Shown here one piece after another: positions 10,568 through 22,680 of a stretch of 64,000 nt of DNA (positions within the stretch are counted from its first letter, which is position 1; each line of letters starts with the position of its first letter). The stretch is from Entoloma clypeatum (taxonomy: Eukaryota > Basidiomycota > Agaricomycetes > Agaricales > Entolomataceae). The DNA is taken from NCBI GenBank assembly GCA_963565915.1, contig OY751488.1, forward strand, positions 1 through 64,000. The letters run 5' to 3'. A program made the position numbers and the translations under genes. Below the pieces are notes generated by a model. It saw only the letters and a program-made list of their open reading frames with translations. It did no database searches and had not been told where the DNA came from.

Positions 10568-13500
10568 ATGAGTGATACAATGTTTAAAAATATCATAGCT
10601 TCATCCCTACCCCCTATCTGGGACAACATTACTGACATTTATCTCGGGTATAGTAAAGACCCGAACGACAAACGTTCCATCTCCTCGCCAGCCTTTATGG
10701 GCTTTCTCAAAGAAAAGTATCGAACTTCGCAGGCTCGTGCCGACCACACTTTTGCCGCGATGACCTCTATACCGCGCCGTCCTACTACCTCCACTACACA
10801 ACCTCCTCGTCTGTCACCATCTCAACCTGTCGCATCCATGTCCCTTGCTGCCCATATTTCCAACAGTCCCAAAAAGTCGGGAAATCCAAAACGTTGTGGT
10901 TACTGTAATATTCCCGGCCACACTTGGGATAATTGCCAATTTAAAGGTAAACCCAAATGTGTAAAGTGCGGGTACTGGGGCTGTGATCCGGTGAGATGCC
11001 GTGGCCGCCTCGAAAAATGCAAACGTGAGGCAGATGATAAAGACAAAGGAAAGAAACAGCCGCGAAAAGATGAAGTAACATCCACGGCATACATTGAAGA
11101 AGTGGATGATAACGGCGAGAAAGCATTACAAACCTATGTATCTAGTTATAGCTCAGGATGGTATCCTGAGTTAGACGAAATGGATGGGTCCTTCGTGGAC
11201 CACAGTCGTTTTTATGATTGGTTGGCTGACTCGGCGACTACCTCTCACATAGTAAACTCACGCGATGCCTTCATCAGATATGAACCCCTTAACAATGTAA
11301 CTGTTCAAGGGGTGGCAGGCTGTAAAACCTTGCCTGAAGGACGCGGAACAGTTCAAATTGAGTCCGACGTAAATGGACAAAAACATATTCTACAATTGAC
11401 GGATGTATTATACATCCCCAATAACCCACAAAACTTATTTTCCATCGGTCAATGGGACAGGCATGGTGGTCGTCTCGAAATTGATCATGCAAAACTATAC
11501 ATGCTTGACAAAAACGGTCAGTGTTTAATCGAGGGTGATAAAACAGAAAATAACCTTTATAAACTAAATTTCAAAATTCGAATGCCTACTCTCGAACAGG
11601 ATTCATATCAAATTCTTGAACCCTCCAAGCAACCAGCCCGACCGAAAAAAACTTTGCCAGACTGGGAGACATGGCACCGTCGTTTTGGTCATATTGGATA
11701 CAGTGGCCTTCAAAAAATGGTAGACGACGGCCTCGTAACCGGTCTTGATATTGACTTGAAAAGCCCAAAACCGGACTGCGTGGCATGTACTATGGCTAAA
11801 CAGACTGTTAGGCCATTTCCCAAAGATGCACCACGACGTGCAACAAAACCTGGGCAGATAACTCATCTTGATGTTGTCGGCCCCATGCCCGTAACATCGC
11901 TACAAGGAAATAACTATTTTCTTGATCTTGTCGATGAATTCACACATGTGACAACTGTAAAAGGTCTGGCAAAAAAGAGTGATGCGACGCAGAAAGTCAC
12001 GGATTACCTTACCTACCTAAAGACACATAGCATGACCCCTGAAGAGATCCGAATTGACGGGGGAGGTGAATTTAAAGATCTAATTGAATGGTGTCAGAAG
12101 GAAGGCATAGGAGTCCAACTTACAGCGCCATATTCATCCTCTCAAAATGGCATTGCCGAACGTAACAATCGGACGCTGCAAGAACTTACGAGAGCTATGA
12201 TAGCTGCTCGAAATCTCAGACCATACCTCTGGGAATATGCAGTTCTACATGCGGCATATATCCGTAATCGGGCGTATACTCGAACTCTAAAAAATGTTAC
12301 ACCAATTGAAAAATGGTCCAACGAAAAACCAAATGTCACACACCTTTGTGAATTTGGTGCGCCGGTGTGGATTTTACGGCAAGGTAACAAGAGGAAGGGA
12401 AAATTTGACCCTTGTTCAACCAAAAAGATCTTCATTGGTTTCGAAGATGGGTCCAATTCAGTAAAATATCTTGATCCCAAAACAAGGAGAGTACTCACCT
12501 CTTGTAACTTTCATTTCATCTCTGCCTCCGACGAAAACCCTCCACCAATTGAAGGTATCGAAATAGAACTCTCTCCAGATATTTTATCTGAGGGGGAGGA
12601 AAACGAGGGACACAGTCAAACGATTGACACGTCGGAAGCTAATAAAAGAAACAGAGATCCTTCTGAGGAACCCCGAATTTCTCAAAAGAAGCCGCGCCTT
12701 GATTATAACAGGCTAAACGAACCCTGGAGGTTCCCAGATGAAGAAGAAACAAACGAAATAACCCTTACCTCTGCCGACATCATATATCATGCTTTTTCAG
12801 AAACCCCTCTCGGCGGCAATGATCCCAAGTCCCTAAAAGATGCTCGCGACTCTGCCGAATGGCCCGAATGGGAGAAAGCGATTGACACCGAACTTCGTCA
12901 ACTATCAGAAAAAGGGACCTGGGAGCTTATTGATAAATCGCCGGATGTCAAACCGATACCTAATAAATGGGTACTCACGAAAAAGCATAATAAAGAGGGA
13001 AAATTAATCAAATATAAGGCAAGATTAGTAGCAAAAGGATTTGCCCAACGCCTGGGGCAAGACTTTAATGAAACATATGCACCTGTCGTTCACCTTGAAA
13101 CGATCAGGGCAATTGCGGCACTCGTGCCAAAATTAGGGTTAAAAGTCCAACAAATGGACGTAAAAGGTGCCTACCTAAACGGTAACCTGCAGGAACGAGT
13201 CTATATGAAACAGCCTGTGGGTTATGATGATGGAACTCACCGAATATGCCGTCTCATCAAAACTATCTATGGCTTTAAACAAGCTGGCCGCGAGTGGAAC
13301 ATCGAGCTCGACCGACGATTAAAGTCGATCGGATTCAGGCCGTTGTGGTCTGATCCTTGCGTGTACATTCAACGGATGCACGACGAACTCGAAATCATTA
13401 CTGTCTGGGTAACTGATGAAGAAAATGAAGCTTGAATTATCATCTATTCTTGAATTAACGGACATGGGGAATCCTGCCAAAATCGTCGGTATTGAAATTA

Positions 13501-14334
13501 CACAAACTGACGACGCAATAACGTTAACTCAAAAACAATACATCGAAAGCATTTTACGTACTCACAGTATGCAGGATGCGAACCCCGTCCGAACTCCCCT
13601 TGATCCAAATATCATCCTCGAACCTAACCCAGAAACACATGCATATAACGCCAGCAACTCATATGCCAATATAATTGGTTCCCTCCAATTCCTAGCGACC
13701 GCTACTCATCCCAATATTTCGTTTGCAGTAAACCGTCTTGCTGCATATGTAGGAAACCCAAGCGCTTCGCATTACACAGCAGCTAAACGCGTACTTCGTT
13801 ACGTATCTCGCTGGAACAAAAAACTATGGCATTATGTACCATAAGGGGGAGGAGACAACAAAATCTCCATTTCATGGTTATGCCGATGCTGCATATGCAA
13901 ACGCTGATGATTGTCGTTCAACTTCGGGATATGTCTTCTTGAATAGTGGCGGCGCGATAACCTGGGGATCTCGAAAACAAACTATCGTTGCCCTATCATC
14001 CATGGAAGCTGAATATGTTGCATTATCAGAAGCTGGACGAGAACTCATCTGGCTGAAAACTCTATACAAAGAGTTAGGCTTCCCAACAGCAGACCCTATC
14101 CTTCTCCTGGGCGACAACGACGGCTCCATCGCAATGGCTAAAAAGCCCATATTTCATAAACGATCCAAACATATTGAAATTCGGTGGCACTGGATTCGTC
14201 AACAAATTGAACTTGGACATATAACCTTACAAGATTGTCGGGACCCCCAACAGACTGCCGATATCCTAACCAAAGCACTACCTCCACCCAAATTCACTCA
14301 ACATCGCTACGAGCTCGGGATATCCGTGGCTTGA
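10568..14334 (+). pseudogene. Copia gag-pol polyprotein, interrupted
   Basis: One long frame (10568-13435) covers a gag remnant with a CCHC knuckle (CGYCNIPGHTWDNC), a protease region (WLADSATTSHIV), GAG-pre-integrase (WHRRFGHIGYSGLQKM), and an integrase core with Asp in HLDVVGPMP, Asp in IRIDGGGEF and Glu in NGIAERNNRT. RT follows, with PNKWVLTKKHNKEGKL, then QMDVKGAYLNG. The frame stops at 13433-13435, where the second catalytic Asp-Asp box should be: VWVTD runs into a deletion and resumes as MKKMKLELSSILEL in another frame (13416-13844). A further frameshift near 13810-13840 precedes RNase H (13834-14334: YADAAYAN, SSMEAEYVALSEAGREL). The lost YxDD segment makes RT inactive. Confidence 0.93.
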
Positions 14335-14341
14335 GGGGGAG

Positions 14342-14500
14342 TGTTGACGCATGATTGTACCGCAGACGATCATCTGACAAGCCAAACGGTAATCAGTACA
14401 TATAGTCAATAAACAGACATGACCAAATATATGTACACACCCCAGATCGCCTCCTCACTGGTCCGCTTCTAAGCGCATTCCTCGCCCTTACCTCTCAACA
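14342..14500 (+). repeat. Copia 3' LTR (159 bp)
   Basis: Starts TGTTGACGC and ends CTCTCAACA, a perfect 6-bp TGTTGA/TCAACA terminal inverted repeat. It directly follows the polypurine stretch after the RNase H stop codon. The 3' flank is ACTTG. No 5' partner is seen. Confidence 0.88.
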
Positions 14501-15908
14501 ACTTGTTCCTGTGTAGACATAATAAGCAGATGTGCGATGTTTTGGACATTTGTTTACATGTATTTGACATGTTTGATGTGCGCACGTGTCGCACATCATC
14601 CAATGTTGAACCGACGCATCCACCCATTGCTGAGTCTGCAATGGGGGGCACATATGCTGAAAAGTACAGAATATATTCATAGATTATATTTATAACATGT
14701 CTCGCACACCTGTACTGATACTGGATTAATCACGGTTTAAAACGGTTACAGTGGTTTTTTGGCGATTATGGTTATGGTTATGGTTATGGGAAATTGGGAT
14801 TCAAAAAAACTGGTTAAGTTACGGTTTATTGCTGAGAGGGAAATAAACCTAACTAAACTCGACTTTAGAACACTACCAGCTTGCATGGGGTTTATTTTGC
14901 TTTGACGGTACAATGTTGGAGTGAAAAACATATTTATTGCAGGCGACATATCTACTTAATACAACAGTAACGGACTACATGAAGAGCGAGGGGGATAGGT
15001 AACCATGAACATGGATAGCTCTACTCACATAGGCAAGGGCATACACGCGCTCCTCAGTCATACAGTCGTCCTTCAAACGCTCGGTTGTGCACCCGCCCCC
15101 GGAATGCTCAGCCACGAGGACAGCAGCAGTGCCCGCAGTACCCTGCCCAGGGACTTGCGCTGCTTGGCTGTGCCCTCATCCTTCGAATGCTCGGTCACGG
15201 AGCCAGCAGCAGTGCCTGTGGTGCCGCTGTTCAGGGCCTCGTGCCGCCACATTGACAGCTTCGGCAGTGCCATGTTTCTCATCATCTGCTGCCCCGTTCT
15301 TGTAAATGGTCATCGCAAACATGCGGGCCCTTGTACGCTTGTCGCATGCTGGGGAGGATTCTGGTCAGAGGGGCGGACAGGGTGAGTGAGAAAAGGAGAG
15401 TCGCTTTACACTCACATTCTAGTGGCTCACATCATCCCTCACTCACTTTGCCGGTCAGAGACGGCAGGTCAATGGCGGCCATCTCCACGTCACTGCCCGC
15501 GTTCGCTGGCACTGTGTCTGGGTTCTCCGTCATGGTGCGAAAGGCGGCAGGAAGGAGGACCGGGACGAGGCAGACTGGAGCACTGACCTAAAACACAATG
15601 TTACAACTACCATATAGAATTGAAGTATGGAGATACATACCTTAGAACCAGTGGCAGGGATGGGTCTTTGGGGGGGAGGAGTGGGGCATGGGAGGTGATG
15701 GAGACGAGAAGGTGGTGGGCAGAGGGTAAAATCAACATTGGATCAAAATCGTCACCAACGAAACCTTGAGCTCGGTGAGTTCCGGCTGAGTTTGAAAGGA
15801 CTTGACAATTTTTCGCATTTGGGAACAAGTGTTTTCGGTGAAGCTTTTGGGCTCAATTTGAGGATTCTTAATACAAATGTGAGAAGTGCACTTGTATACC
15901 ATCCCTTA
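14501..15908. other. Stretch without a recognisable gene
   Basis: Small frames only (for example 15005-15385 plus, GC-rich, no domain). Minor structures: an 8-bp-arm hairpin near 14575-14600 (GATGTGCG...CGCACATC) and a GGTTAT triple repeat near 14768-14787. I see nothing else that I can support. Confidence 0.5.
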
Positions 15909-15994
15909 CACACACCGAGTTCCCCGCTCTAGTCTTCGCCCTGCCCAATATAGCCACCCCATTCTTCTTTTACCTCTCAACCATCCTCACCGCC

Positions 15995-16366
15995 ATGTCA
16001 AACACCATTGTCACCTCCACCTCCACCACCGACATCAACCCCGCCATCGCCACCCTTATGAACGAAGCGCTCTCCATGAGAGACCAAATCCATGCCCTTG
16101 AAACTTCCCTCGCCGATCTCCTTCATCGCCAGATGAATATTCGACTTCATTCGCTGTCGAATCTCCCCGTCGCCCCGACTCCCGAAGAGAAACAAATCCT
16201 CGGGAATTACACCAGCACCCTCGTCATCGAAAATCGATGCATTCGGCTGGCCATCAAAGGCCTTGAACTCGCCATAGCCATCAACGAGGAGTTGATATAT
16301 GATTGGAGCCTCAAGGAAAGCCCGAACTGGTCCGATCCCGGCAACAACGAGGGATGGGGACAGTGA
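15995..16366 (+). CDS. Third ORF of Gypsy-A, 123 aa, function unknown (copy 3)
   Basis: Open over the same 123 codons as the copy at 2414-2785, with only a few amino-acid differences (INPAIATL for INLAIATL, LAIAIN for LAVAIN). It has the same Met start, the same helix-prone centre (MRDQIHALETSLADLLHRQM) and the same C-terminus (NNEGWGQ). The reading frame survived although all of pol is gone from this copy. Expression would need readthrough from outside, because no 5' LTR remains. Function unknown. Confidence 0.55.
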   Translation: MSNTIVTSTSTTDINPAIATLMNEALSMRDQIHALETSLADLLHRQMNIRLHSLSNLPVAPTPEEKQILGNYTSTLVIENRCIRLAIKGLELAIAINEELIYDWSLKESPNWSDPGNNEGWGQ

Positions 16367-16400
16367 CTCTGTGAGGACACAGAGCTTGGAGAGGGGAACA

Positions 16401-16802
16401 TGTTACGGACTCTACGGTATGAGGACCACGTCATATCTTTTGCTTATCGGCCCGACTCGGTGCCCTCTTACGAACTCACTATGTCTAATGTCTACTTTCG
16501 CAACCTTCGATTCCCAGTCTGACTCATTACATTACTTCGTCATCCCCTTTAGTGTACTTTGCTCCCGCGCTGACTCGCTTTCCGCAGTCAGCTTACTCAC
16601 TGTACATAGCCTTCCGCAGTCGCCTTACTCATGCGCACTGCCTTCCGTAGTACTGACTCATCCACTATCGCCTATAGTCAGTACCTATATAAACCTCTTG
16701 TACTGTAGTAGGTTCCTTAGATTTAGCAATCACATTGCTCTTCGCCTTTCCACTTTCCTGCATACTCTGCCCGAACCTTGGAACGGTTTGTTAAGCATAA
16801 CA
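16401..16802 (+). repeat. Gypsy-A 3' LTR of copy 3 (402 bp)
   Basis: TGTTACGG start and GCATAACA end. Same length as the LTR at 5458-5859 and retains the 31-bp interval missing from the LTR at 2820. A TATATAA box is at about 16686-16692. Confidence 0.93.
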
Positions 16803-17205
16803 TAAGCCAAACATCCGTCGACGCTATGTCTAGATGTCTCACTCGCATATGTTTTGATGTCATGCAATATTACATATGTGAGCACTACATACCATAATAG
16901 GAAGGTGGGGGTGGGGGGGGGGGTCATCTGAGACCCAAAAAAAAAAGTTCGATGTCAGGTCCTTCATTCGCGTCCTGCCATCCCCTTGACAAAATTATGA
17001 AATAATGCCCACAGCTCACCCCCTCCCCTGACATATCACCTGACCCTACCAGTACACGTGAAGGCCTTCATGGAAAGTCATTGTTCATTTTGTATGTGAC
17101 GAAACAAGTTGTACAATAAAATATGCAATGTGAATCATACTTAGAATCCATGCTAGGATTATTATCGTGAGAATGGAAATGACTAATATGTGTCTCGATG
17201 ACCAA

Positions 17206-19080
17206 TCAAGTGTCCGTGTCTTGTGCTTGTTGTGGTCGTGTCCGATACAGCATGGCATTGGCTGTTGCCCTCTCCCAAGTCGCTGGAATGCCGAGGCGTC
17301 GTTCTTTAGTCAGGCAATTGGCCGCCAGCCTCAGAAAACCCGCTCCCTCGCATTCTACTGTGTCCAAGAACTGCTGATCTTGAAATTGAATCTGATACTC
17401 CAGGCCATTACAAAAGTCTCGAATCGTTCGAAGGTGAGTATGCATGGTCTCTTCAAATGTACGGTGGGTTTGACCTGCCTTCGTATCAATAAGGGTATCA
17501 TCTCCTTCGTCCTCGGCATTGTCACTATCATCCAGATATGCTGCTGCGTTCTCGAGCCGATCTGTTCTGTTTGAACCCAGATTCGTGGATGGCCGTGGTG
17601 GTCGTGGTGATGGAGTGGCTTCAAGAGGTATCAGGGCTGAGTGGGACCAGAAGGGTGTAGTTCGATTCCGCGTAACCTCGAGGAAGAAAGTTGGCAGGAT
17701 TGGATGGAATGATTGGACGAGGTGCTTGCAAAGTAGGAAACGGCTGATAACGAAATGGGGACATGTACACACGAATCGCTTTGGATCAGGTCGGTACTTT
17801 TCATTCAAAGGCAAAGTTATTGGGGTTCTCATTGCCTTTTCCATTCACCCTTGAAGTCTTGCCTCCATGCTGCTAATTCACGGTACCGACCAATATTGTT
17901 AAGTACAACATTGAGCTTTCGATCATAGGTTGGTGCCAGCTTCTTGACGAGAACCCAGACAAGAAGGTCGAGTCTCGGGCTGTTGAAATGATGGAGGAAG
18001 TCCTGTTTGATACGTCTCCAACTAGGAATATTGGATGAGGTGAGTTATTCTGGCCCCACATCAAACTTAATGCTTACTGTGATTCGACCATCATTGTTGT
18101 TTGCAGCCATGGAATTTCAGGGTTGTTTGCGCGTGCCCACAGCTCCCATCGACCACTGCGATACCAGTTCTCCCATAGGTATGCCCATAGATTGGGAAGA
18201 TCATTATTTTCACAATAATCATACATTTGTTTGACAGCCCAGGCCTTGATCCCCTCGGGAGTGGGAGCCGAGTAACCAGGAATGAGTGGATGAGCACAGA
18301 AGTGTCACTCCATCATCTCAAGGATGTCTGCCCGAAACTCTTCGGTGCAGAAGGTATGTTTGTCCTCCTCGCCGTTATTGTTGACCTGACAGTCATTCTT
18401 ATTACCAGCGCGTCGTGGAGTGGGAATGCGTATGAGAAGTCGCGGCTCCTCCTCTTGGTCGGAATCTTCTGCAGTATTCACAATATCGGTTAGGATAGAA
18501 TCCACGTGAGGTTGGGTAGGATTCGGGAAGCGGATGAATACTGCGTTAGGATTGTTTTATTTTTGTTTTGATAACATACGTGAAGTGGTAGCCTGTTATT
18601 TTTCGTATTTCTTGTGCCGTCATCCAGATGCGTTCCTTGTCACTGACTAATGGGTCTATCGGCAGTGTGTAACATGCGTTGAAGAAAATTCCCTTCTGAT
18701 CCTTGAAAGCATTACGAAGAGTCGCATAGAACACTCTATGGTCATTAAATCTCACAACTTCTGGCCTATGGTGATATGGTGGTAAGTCATTAATAATTTA
18801 ACCTTCATGTATTTGCTTACTTTTTGCCATCGTCAGAATCACTATCTTCAATAGTTATGACAGGGGTTTCTCCAGTTCCTTTCTGCCGCTTTTGTTGACT
18901 TGTGTTGTCCTTCTCTCGTTGCCGTTTCCTCTGGGCGACAAGTTTGTTCGGTTCGCGACATTTCTCGCATGTCTTGAACCTGCAACCATCGAGAATGATT
19001 TGGTTGCATTTTGACTGCGAGCACTTTAGCGAAGATGCCTTGAGATCATTCATTGGATAAGCAGGACAGGACAGTAGCAT
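17206..19080 (-). pseudogene. SWIM zinc-finger protein of a Mutator-linked (MULE) family, with at least one frameshift
   Basis: Read on the minus strand from 19080. The first exon has a Cys-rich motif (CSQSKCNQI, then CRFKTCEKC) and a basic tract. A second exon (about 18560-18770) has VRFNDHRVFYATLRNAF. A third region (18507 down to 18078) holds EEFRADILEMMECHFCAHPL and WAYLWENWYRSGRWELWARA. After a clear 56-bp GT-AG intron (18022-18077) comes a segment with FLHHFNSPRLDLLVWVLVKKLAP. The end carries a SWIM zinc finger (CTCPHFVISRFLLCKHLV; CxC...CxH). This matches agaricomycete proteins in MULE contexts as I remember them. No DDE catalytic domain is visible. A frame change and in-frame TGA near 17840-17860, just before the SWIM part, indicate a broken gene. 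An unrecognised intron there cannot be excluded. Confidence 0.65.
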
Positions 19081-19507
19081 ATATTATTCCTACTATCTAC
19101 AACTCTCATTGTCATTTACGTGCGCGCATGATGTCATGTGACATTCACATGACTGTCAGGGAAGGGGGTGAGCTGATGGATTTATCTGGCATGCACATCC
19201 ATTGATGACTGCTTCCATCTCTTTCCCCGAATGTCTTTGCGCTCACGAACTGGTGACCCTTAGACAGGGGCTGCAGGAAGTGGGGGCGAGGAGGGGAAAG
19301 AGGAGCCCACAACTGGCAGCAACACGCGATGAAGGGGGGAAGGCGAGAAGACTGATGTTGCAACGTTGATCTGTCAATGTTTGAAGTCGATTGGCAAGTT
19401 CCGGCATTCCAATCAACCGGCCCTGCATCAGACCCTGACAACACAGTTGAATCACATTGACATGCGCCGGCCATTGTCTCCCTTCTTTGTTCTCTCCCTC
19501 CTTTCAT

Positions 19508-19840
19508 CACCTAGTGTGCCCACATAATAAGCCTAATTAGGCTGGTGGCACCCGTGGGTTCGTCCCAGCGAACTAGGCACAAATTCACAATTTCTCATCT
19601 CGTCTCTTAAATCGTCCCCAAAGTGCATCCCACTCATTGTTCTAAGTGCCTCTGCTCGGCTACCTTCCTCACCTGATGTTTGTTTGGCATCAGCACCTCG
19701 GAACATGATCCCGCCCATCAATCAATTCCCATCAACGATGTCAAGGACCCTCTCCCACGGCCTCAACAACACTTGGATCGAGCCCCGACAGTGCCAAACA
19801 ATGTCTCGGCGGACTCCCACGCCCCTCCCCGCCACCTCCT
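19508..19840 (+). repeat. Left terminal inverted repeat of the 1.56-kb element
   Basis: About 333 bp nearly identical to the reverse complement of 20736-21067. It includes the internal palindrome-like GCCTAATTAGGC and ends near CCGCCACCTC. Confidence 0.88.
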
Positions 19841-20735
19841 GTCTAACATGAATATCTACCGATTGCAAAAGACCCCAAGGAGATCTATGGGTTGTGGAAG
19901 GCAGGAGGTAAGGTTTTGTCTGAAATGCACATCAGGATGGCATGTCCATAACAAGCCTTGTTCTCTAGTTGTGTTTTTGGGACTGAATCATGTCTCCCAC
20001 TTTCCACACTCCATGGATCCCTCTTGGATCTTTTACAGTGGGTAGATATACATCCAAGACACTCTCTGCAAGTCTCTATATATTTATTCACCATGGAATA
20101 CTAATGCTAGATATGGAATATGTATTTTTTATGTACACCTCATCTTCTACACCTTGACACCTGATGCAGGCCTTGAACACCTTGTACTACCAACGCTTGG
20201 AGACTTATTTATACTAGAAAATAGTCCTACATAGGTGCCCTGACCATATTGGGGGCTTAATATGATGATCTGGACCCAAGGTGAGTACATACATTTTCGG
20301 TCTTTTCACCATGTTCTACCCTTGCTGGAGTGCCTATATACCTTCCCCCATACACCTATATACAACTAAATCAACCCATATGTAATACCTTGGCTGGGGA
20401 GGCCAGTATATCAAGGGGAGGTATGTGCTCCTCCTCACTCCTCAGTCCCTGACCGCTGACCGCTTTTTTACCTTGTTTAATCATCTTCACCTCAGGGGAT
20501 TGGTTGGAAATCAGTCATAGTATATTGTGCTATGTATTAGAGTAGGTATGCATGTATCTAGATGACAGTATAGAGGTGTGGGTGAGGAGGGGAGGGGGGG
20601 GTTGATGTTACGTGCATGTAGAGGGCTATAGGAGACAATACATACCTCCCTTAGTGTATATTCACACAATGGTAGGGGATGAAGTCCGAGACATAGGGGA
20701 CAGGGGAAGGTGGAGGGAAGGCGTGGTGATGAGGG

Positions 20736-21067
20736 GAGGTGGCGGGGAGGGGCGTGGGAGTCCGCCGAGACATTGTTCGGCACTGTCGGGGCTTGATCCG
20801 AGTGTTGTTGAGGCCGTGGGAGAGGGTCCTTGACATCATTGATGGGAATTGATTGATGGGCGGGATCATGTTCCGAGGTGCTGATGCCAAACAAACATCG
20901 GGTGAGGAAGGTAGCCGAGCAGAGGCACTTAGAACAATGAGTGGGACGCACTTTGGGGACGATATAAGAGACGAGGTGAGAAATTGCGAATTTGTGCCTA
21001 GTTAGGCTGGGACGAACCCATGGGTGCCACCAGCCTAATTAGGCTTATTAAGTGGGCACACTAGGTG
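20736..21067 (-). repeat. Right terminal inverted repeat of the 1.56-kb element
   Basis: Reverse-complement partner of 19508-19840. The inner boundary is near 20736 (GAGGTGGCGGGG). A few substitutions separate the arms (for example GGGACGAACCCATGGG against CCCGTGGGTTCGTCCC). Confidence 0.88.
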
Positions 21068-22479
21068 CCTTTCATTGTTCTCCCTCCCTTTGTTGCTCCC
21101 CCTCTCCCTCCTTGTCACACAATCACCACTGAGTATGACACACTCAGGTAAGTAGCCATGCCACATCACTAAACTGTCACCCACTCACAATACATTAACA
21201 AACTAGCTCTACACCCTCAACAAACACTCACTGGTAAGTCCCCACTGTCATGCCACGACTACGCTGACCACCTCAGTAGGCCCATAACGACATATCAGAA
21301 CGGCCCGGGGAGACAGGATGGCCACCAGTCCATGAGCACAACCTGTCGGAATGCAGAGAGACAAGGGGGTCACAAGGGACATGTGTGCGAGGTGCGAGGC
21401 GAGGCAAAAGGTGAGGCGAAAGGCAAGAAACAAACAACGCATGGTAGGCCACCACCGAATCGTTTCTATATGTTTCATATCACATCATGTATATAATGTT
21501 ATTAGCTTTCTTGAATGGAGGTTTTATGTATCTAATTTGATGTGGCGACAATATGGGTGACAAAAAATGAACCACATTATAGAGCTATGTCAAAATTATG
21601 GCTCGAGAATGGCTTCAGATAAAAGGCTGTATCCGCGGTGGTATATATGCTCCGATACCCCATCATGGCAGTATGGCAACGTTATGGCAACGCTGGTTGG
21701 GCTGCTGCTATGCGTGCCATCAGCATGTGGGTTTGGTGATGTGAGCCCAGGCATCACTAAACCCCCCATGCCGACCTTAAGACCCGGAGGCCATGTAGGG
21801 GCTTTACCCCCTGCATCAGATTTGGCAGTCGCAACACAGGAATTTTACTCCCTGGTTTGTGCGAATCTTGCACCAGCATCGGCCTGCCCCATGTGACAGC
21901 CTGTTAATTTCTCATATTTCTAGTATGTCACGGTAGTCACAGTACACTGTAGATAGAACACCTGTAAGTAACAACCTAGTCAGTAGGGGTGATAAATCAT
22001 ATCCTAACATCTTAGCACGACTGTGTTGCATGTACAGCATTAATTACAGGTCTACTGGGTGATATATCACTCACGATATATCACAGCTACTGTGGCTCGC
22101 AACATAGTCAGTAGGCCTACTAGATGTAATGCGTCGTGGCCACACTTGTGCGCCATTCTGTTTTTAATTCGTTGGCTTAGTTATTTTCATTTCTTCCTGA
22201 TCCTGATCTTACTTGTTCCATGCGCTGCCCACGCCCCTGCCGCCGCTCTTGCGTCTCGGGTGCAGTTTCTCATCTGCCTCCTGCCATCCCTGCATCCCCT
22301 TGGCCGTTACTCGTGCATGTCCCACTGTCCCTGCGCGCCCCGCACACCTCCCTGCGACATATGCCGCTGCCCTCATCAGGGATAGGGGTAGCCACTCCGC
22401 AGACCTCTCAGCACACCTTCCCCTCTCTGGCCACTGCTTTCGCCTCCTGCACCATTTGGCAGACGGGTAGGTGGCAGCA

Positions 22480-22680
22480 GTGGGCAGGTTTGGGGTCGGC
22501 TTCTCCTCGCTGCCCTTATCGTCCTCCACCCCTGGCGGAACCAGCTCCTTCACATCCCCAGCCCTCCTCGTCCTCCATCCCCAGCACAACCACGGCAACA
22601 GTGGGCGAGTTTGGGGTCGGCTTCTCCTCGCTGCCCTCCTCGTCCTCCACTCACGGCGGAACCAGACGAGGTGTCATTGT
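22480..22680. repeat. Two-copy direct repeat, about 70 bp
   Basis: The block containing GTTTGGGGTCGGCTTCTCCT, CGCTGCCC, CGTCCTCCA and GGCGGAACCAG occurs at about 22483-22552 and again at about 22602-22672, with a related half-copy (CCCTCCTCGTCCTCCATCCC) between. Flanking frames are repeat-driven. Confidence 0.75.

Larger units (their letters stand above)
10565..14500 (+). mobile_element. Ty1/Copia retrotransposon, 5'-truncated, with 3' LTR
   Basis: Copia domain order (gag zinc knuckle, protease, GAG-pre-integrase, integrase, RT, RNase H) followed by a polypurine tract (GAGGGGGAG) and a 159-bp LTR. There is no 5' LTR and the start of gag is missing. The 5' boundary coincides with the telomere-like tract at 10538-10564. 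Confidence 0.92.
15909..16802 (+). mobile_element. Gypsy-A copy 3, only the 3' end (third ORF + LTR)
   Basis: Homology with copy 1 begins at about CACACCGAGTTCC (15909) and runs through the third ORF, the polypurine tract and a full 402-bp LTR. Everything upstream (gag and pol) is missing, so this is a 5'-truncated fragment. Confidence 0.9.
19508..21067. mobile_element. Non-autonomous inverted-repeat DNA transposon (1.56 kb) with 8-bp target duplication
   Basis: The ends CACCTAGTGTGCCCAC...(arm)...GTGGGCACACTAGGTG are inverted copies, and CCTTTCAT directly abuts both outer ends, a perfect 8-bp target-site duplication. The arms are about 330 bp with a roughly 890-bp centre that has no transposase. 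An 8-bp duplication is typical of hAT and some other superfamilies (including P and KDZ/Zisupton). The terminal sequence alone does not decide which. ORFs inside the arms are mirrored shadows. Confidence 0.88.

Noticed and set aside
15005..15591. Possible gene with overlapping plus-strand ORFs
   Set aside because: Short, mixed frames without domains or convincing splice sites.
20511..20951. 146-codon minus-strand ORF
   Set aside because: It lies in the right inverted arm and reproduces the left-arm frame; no domain.
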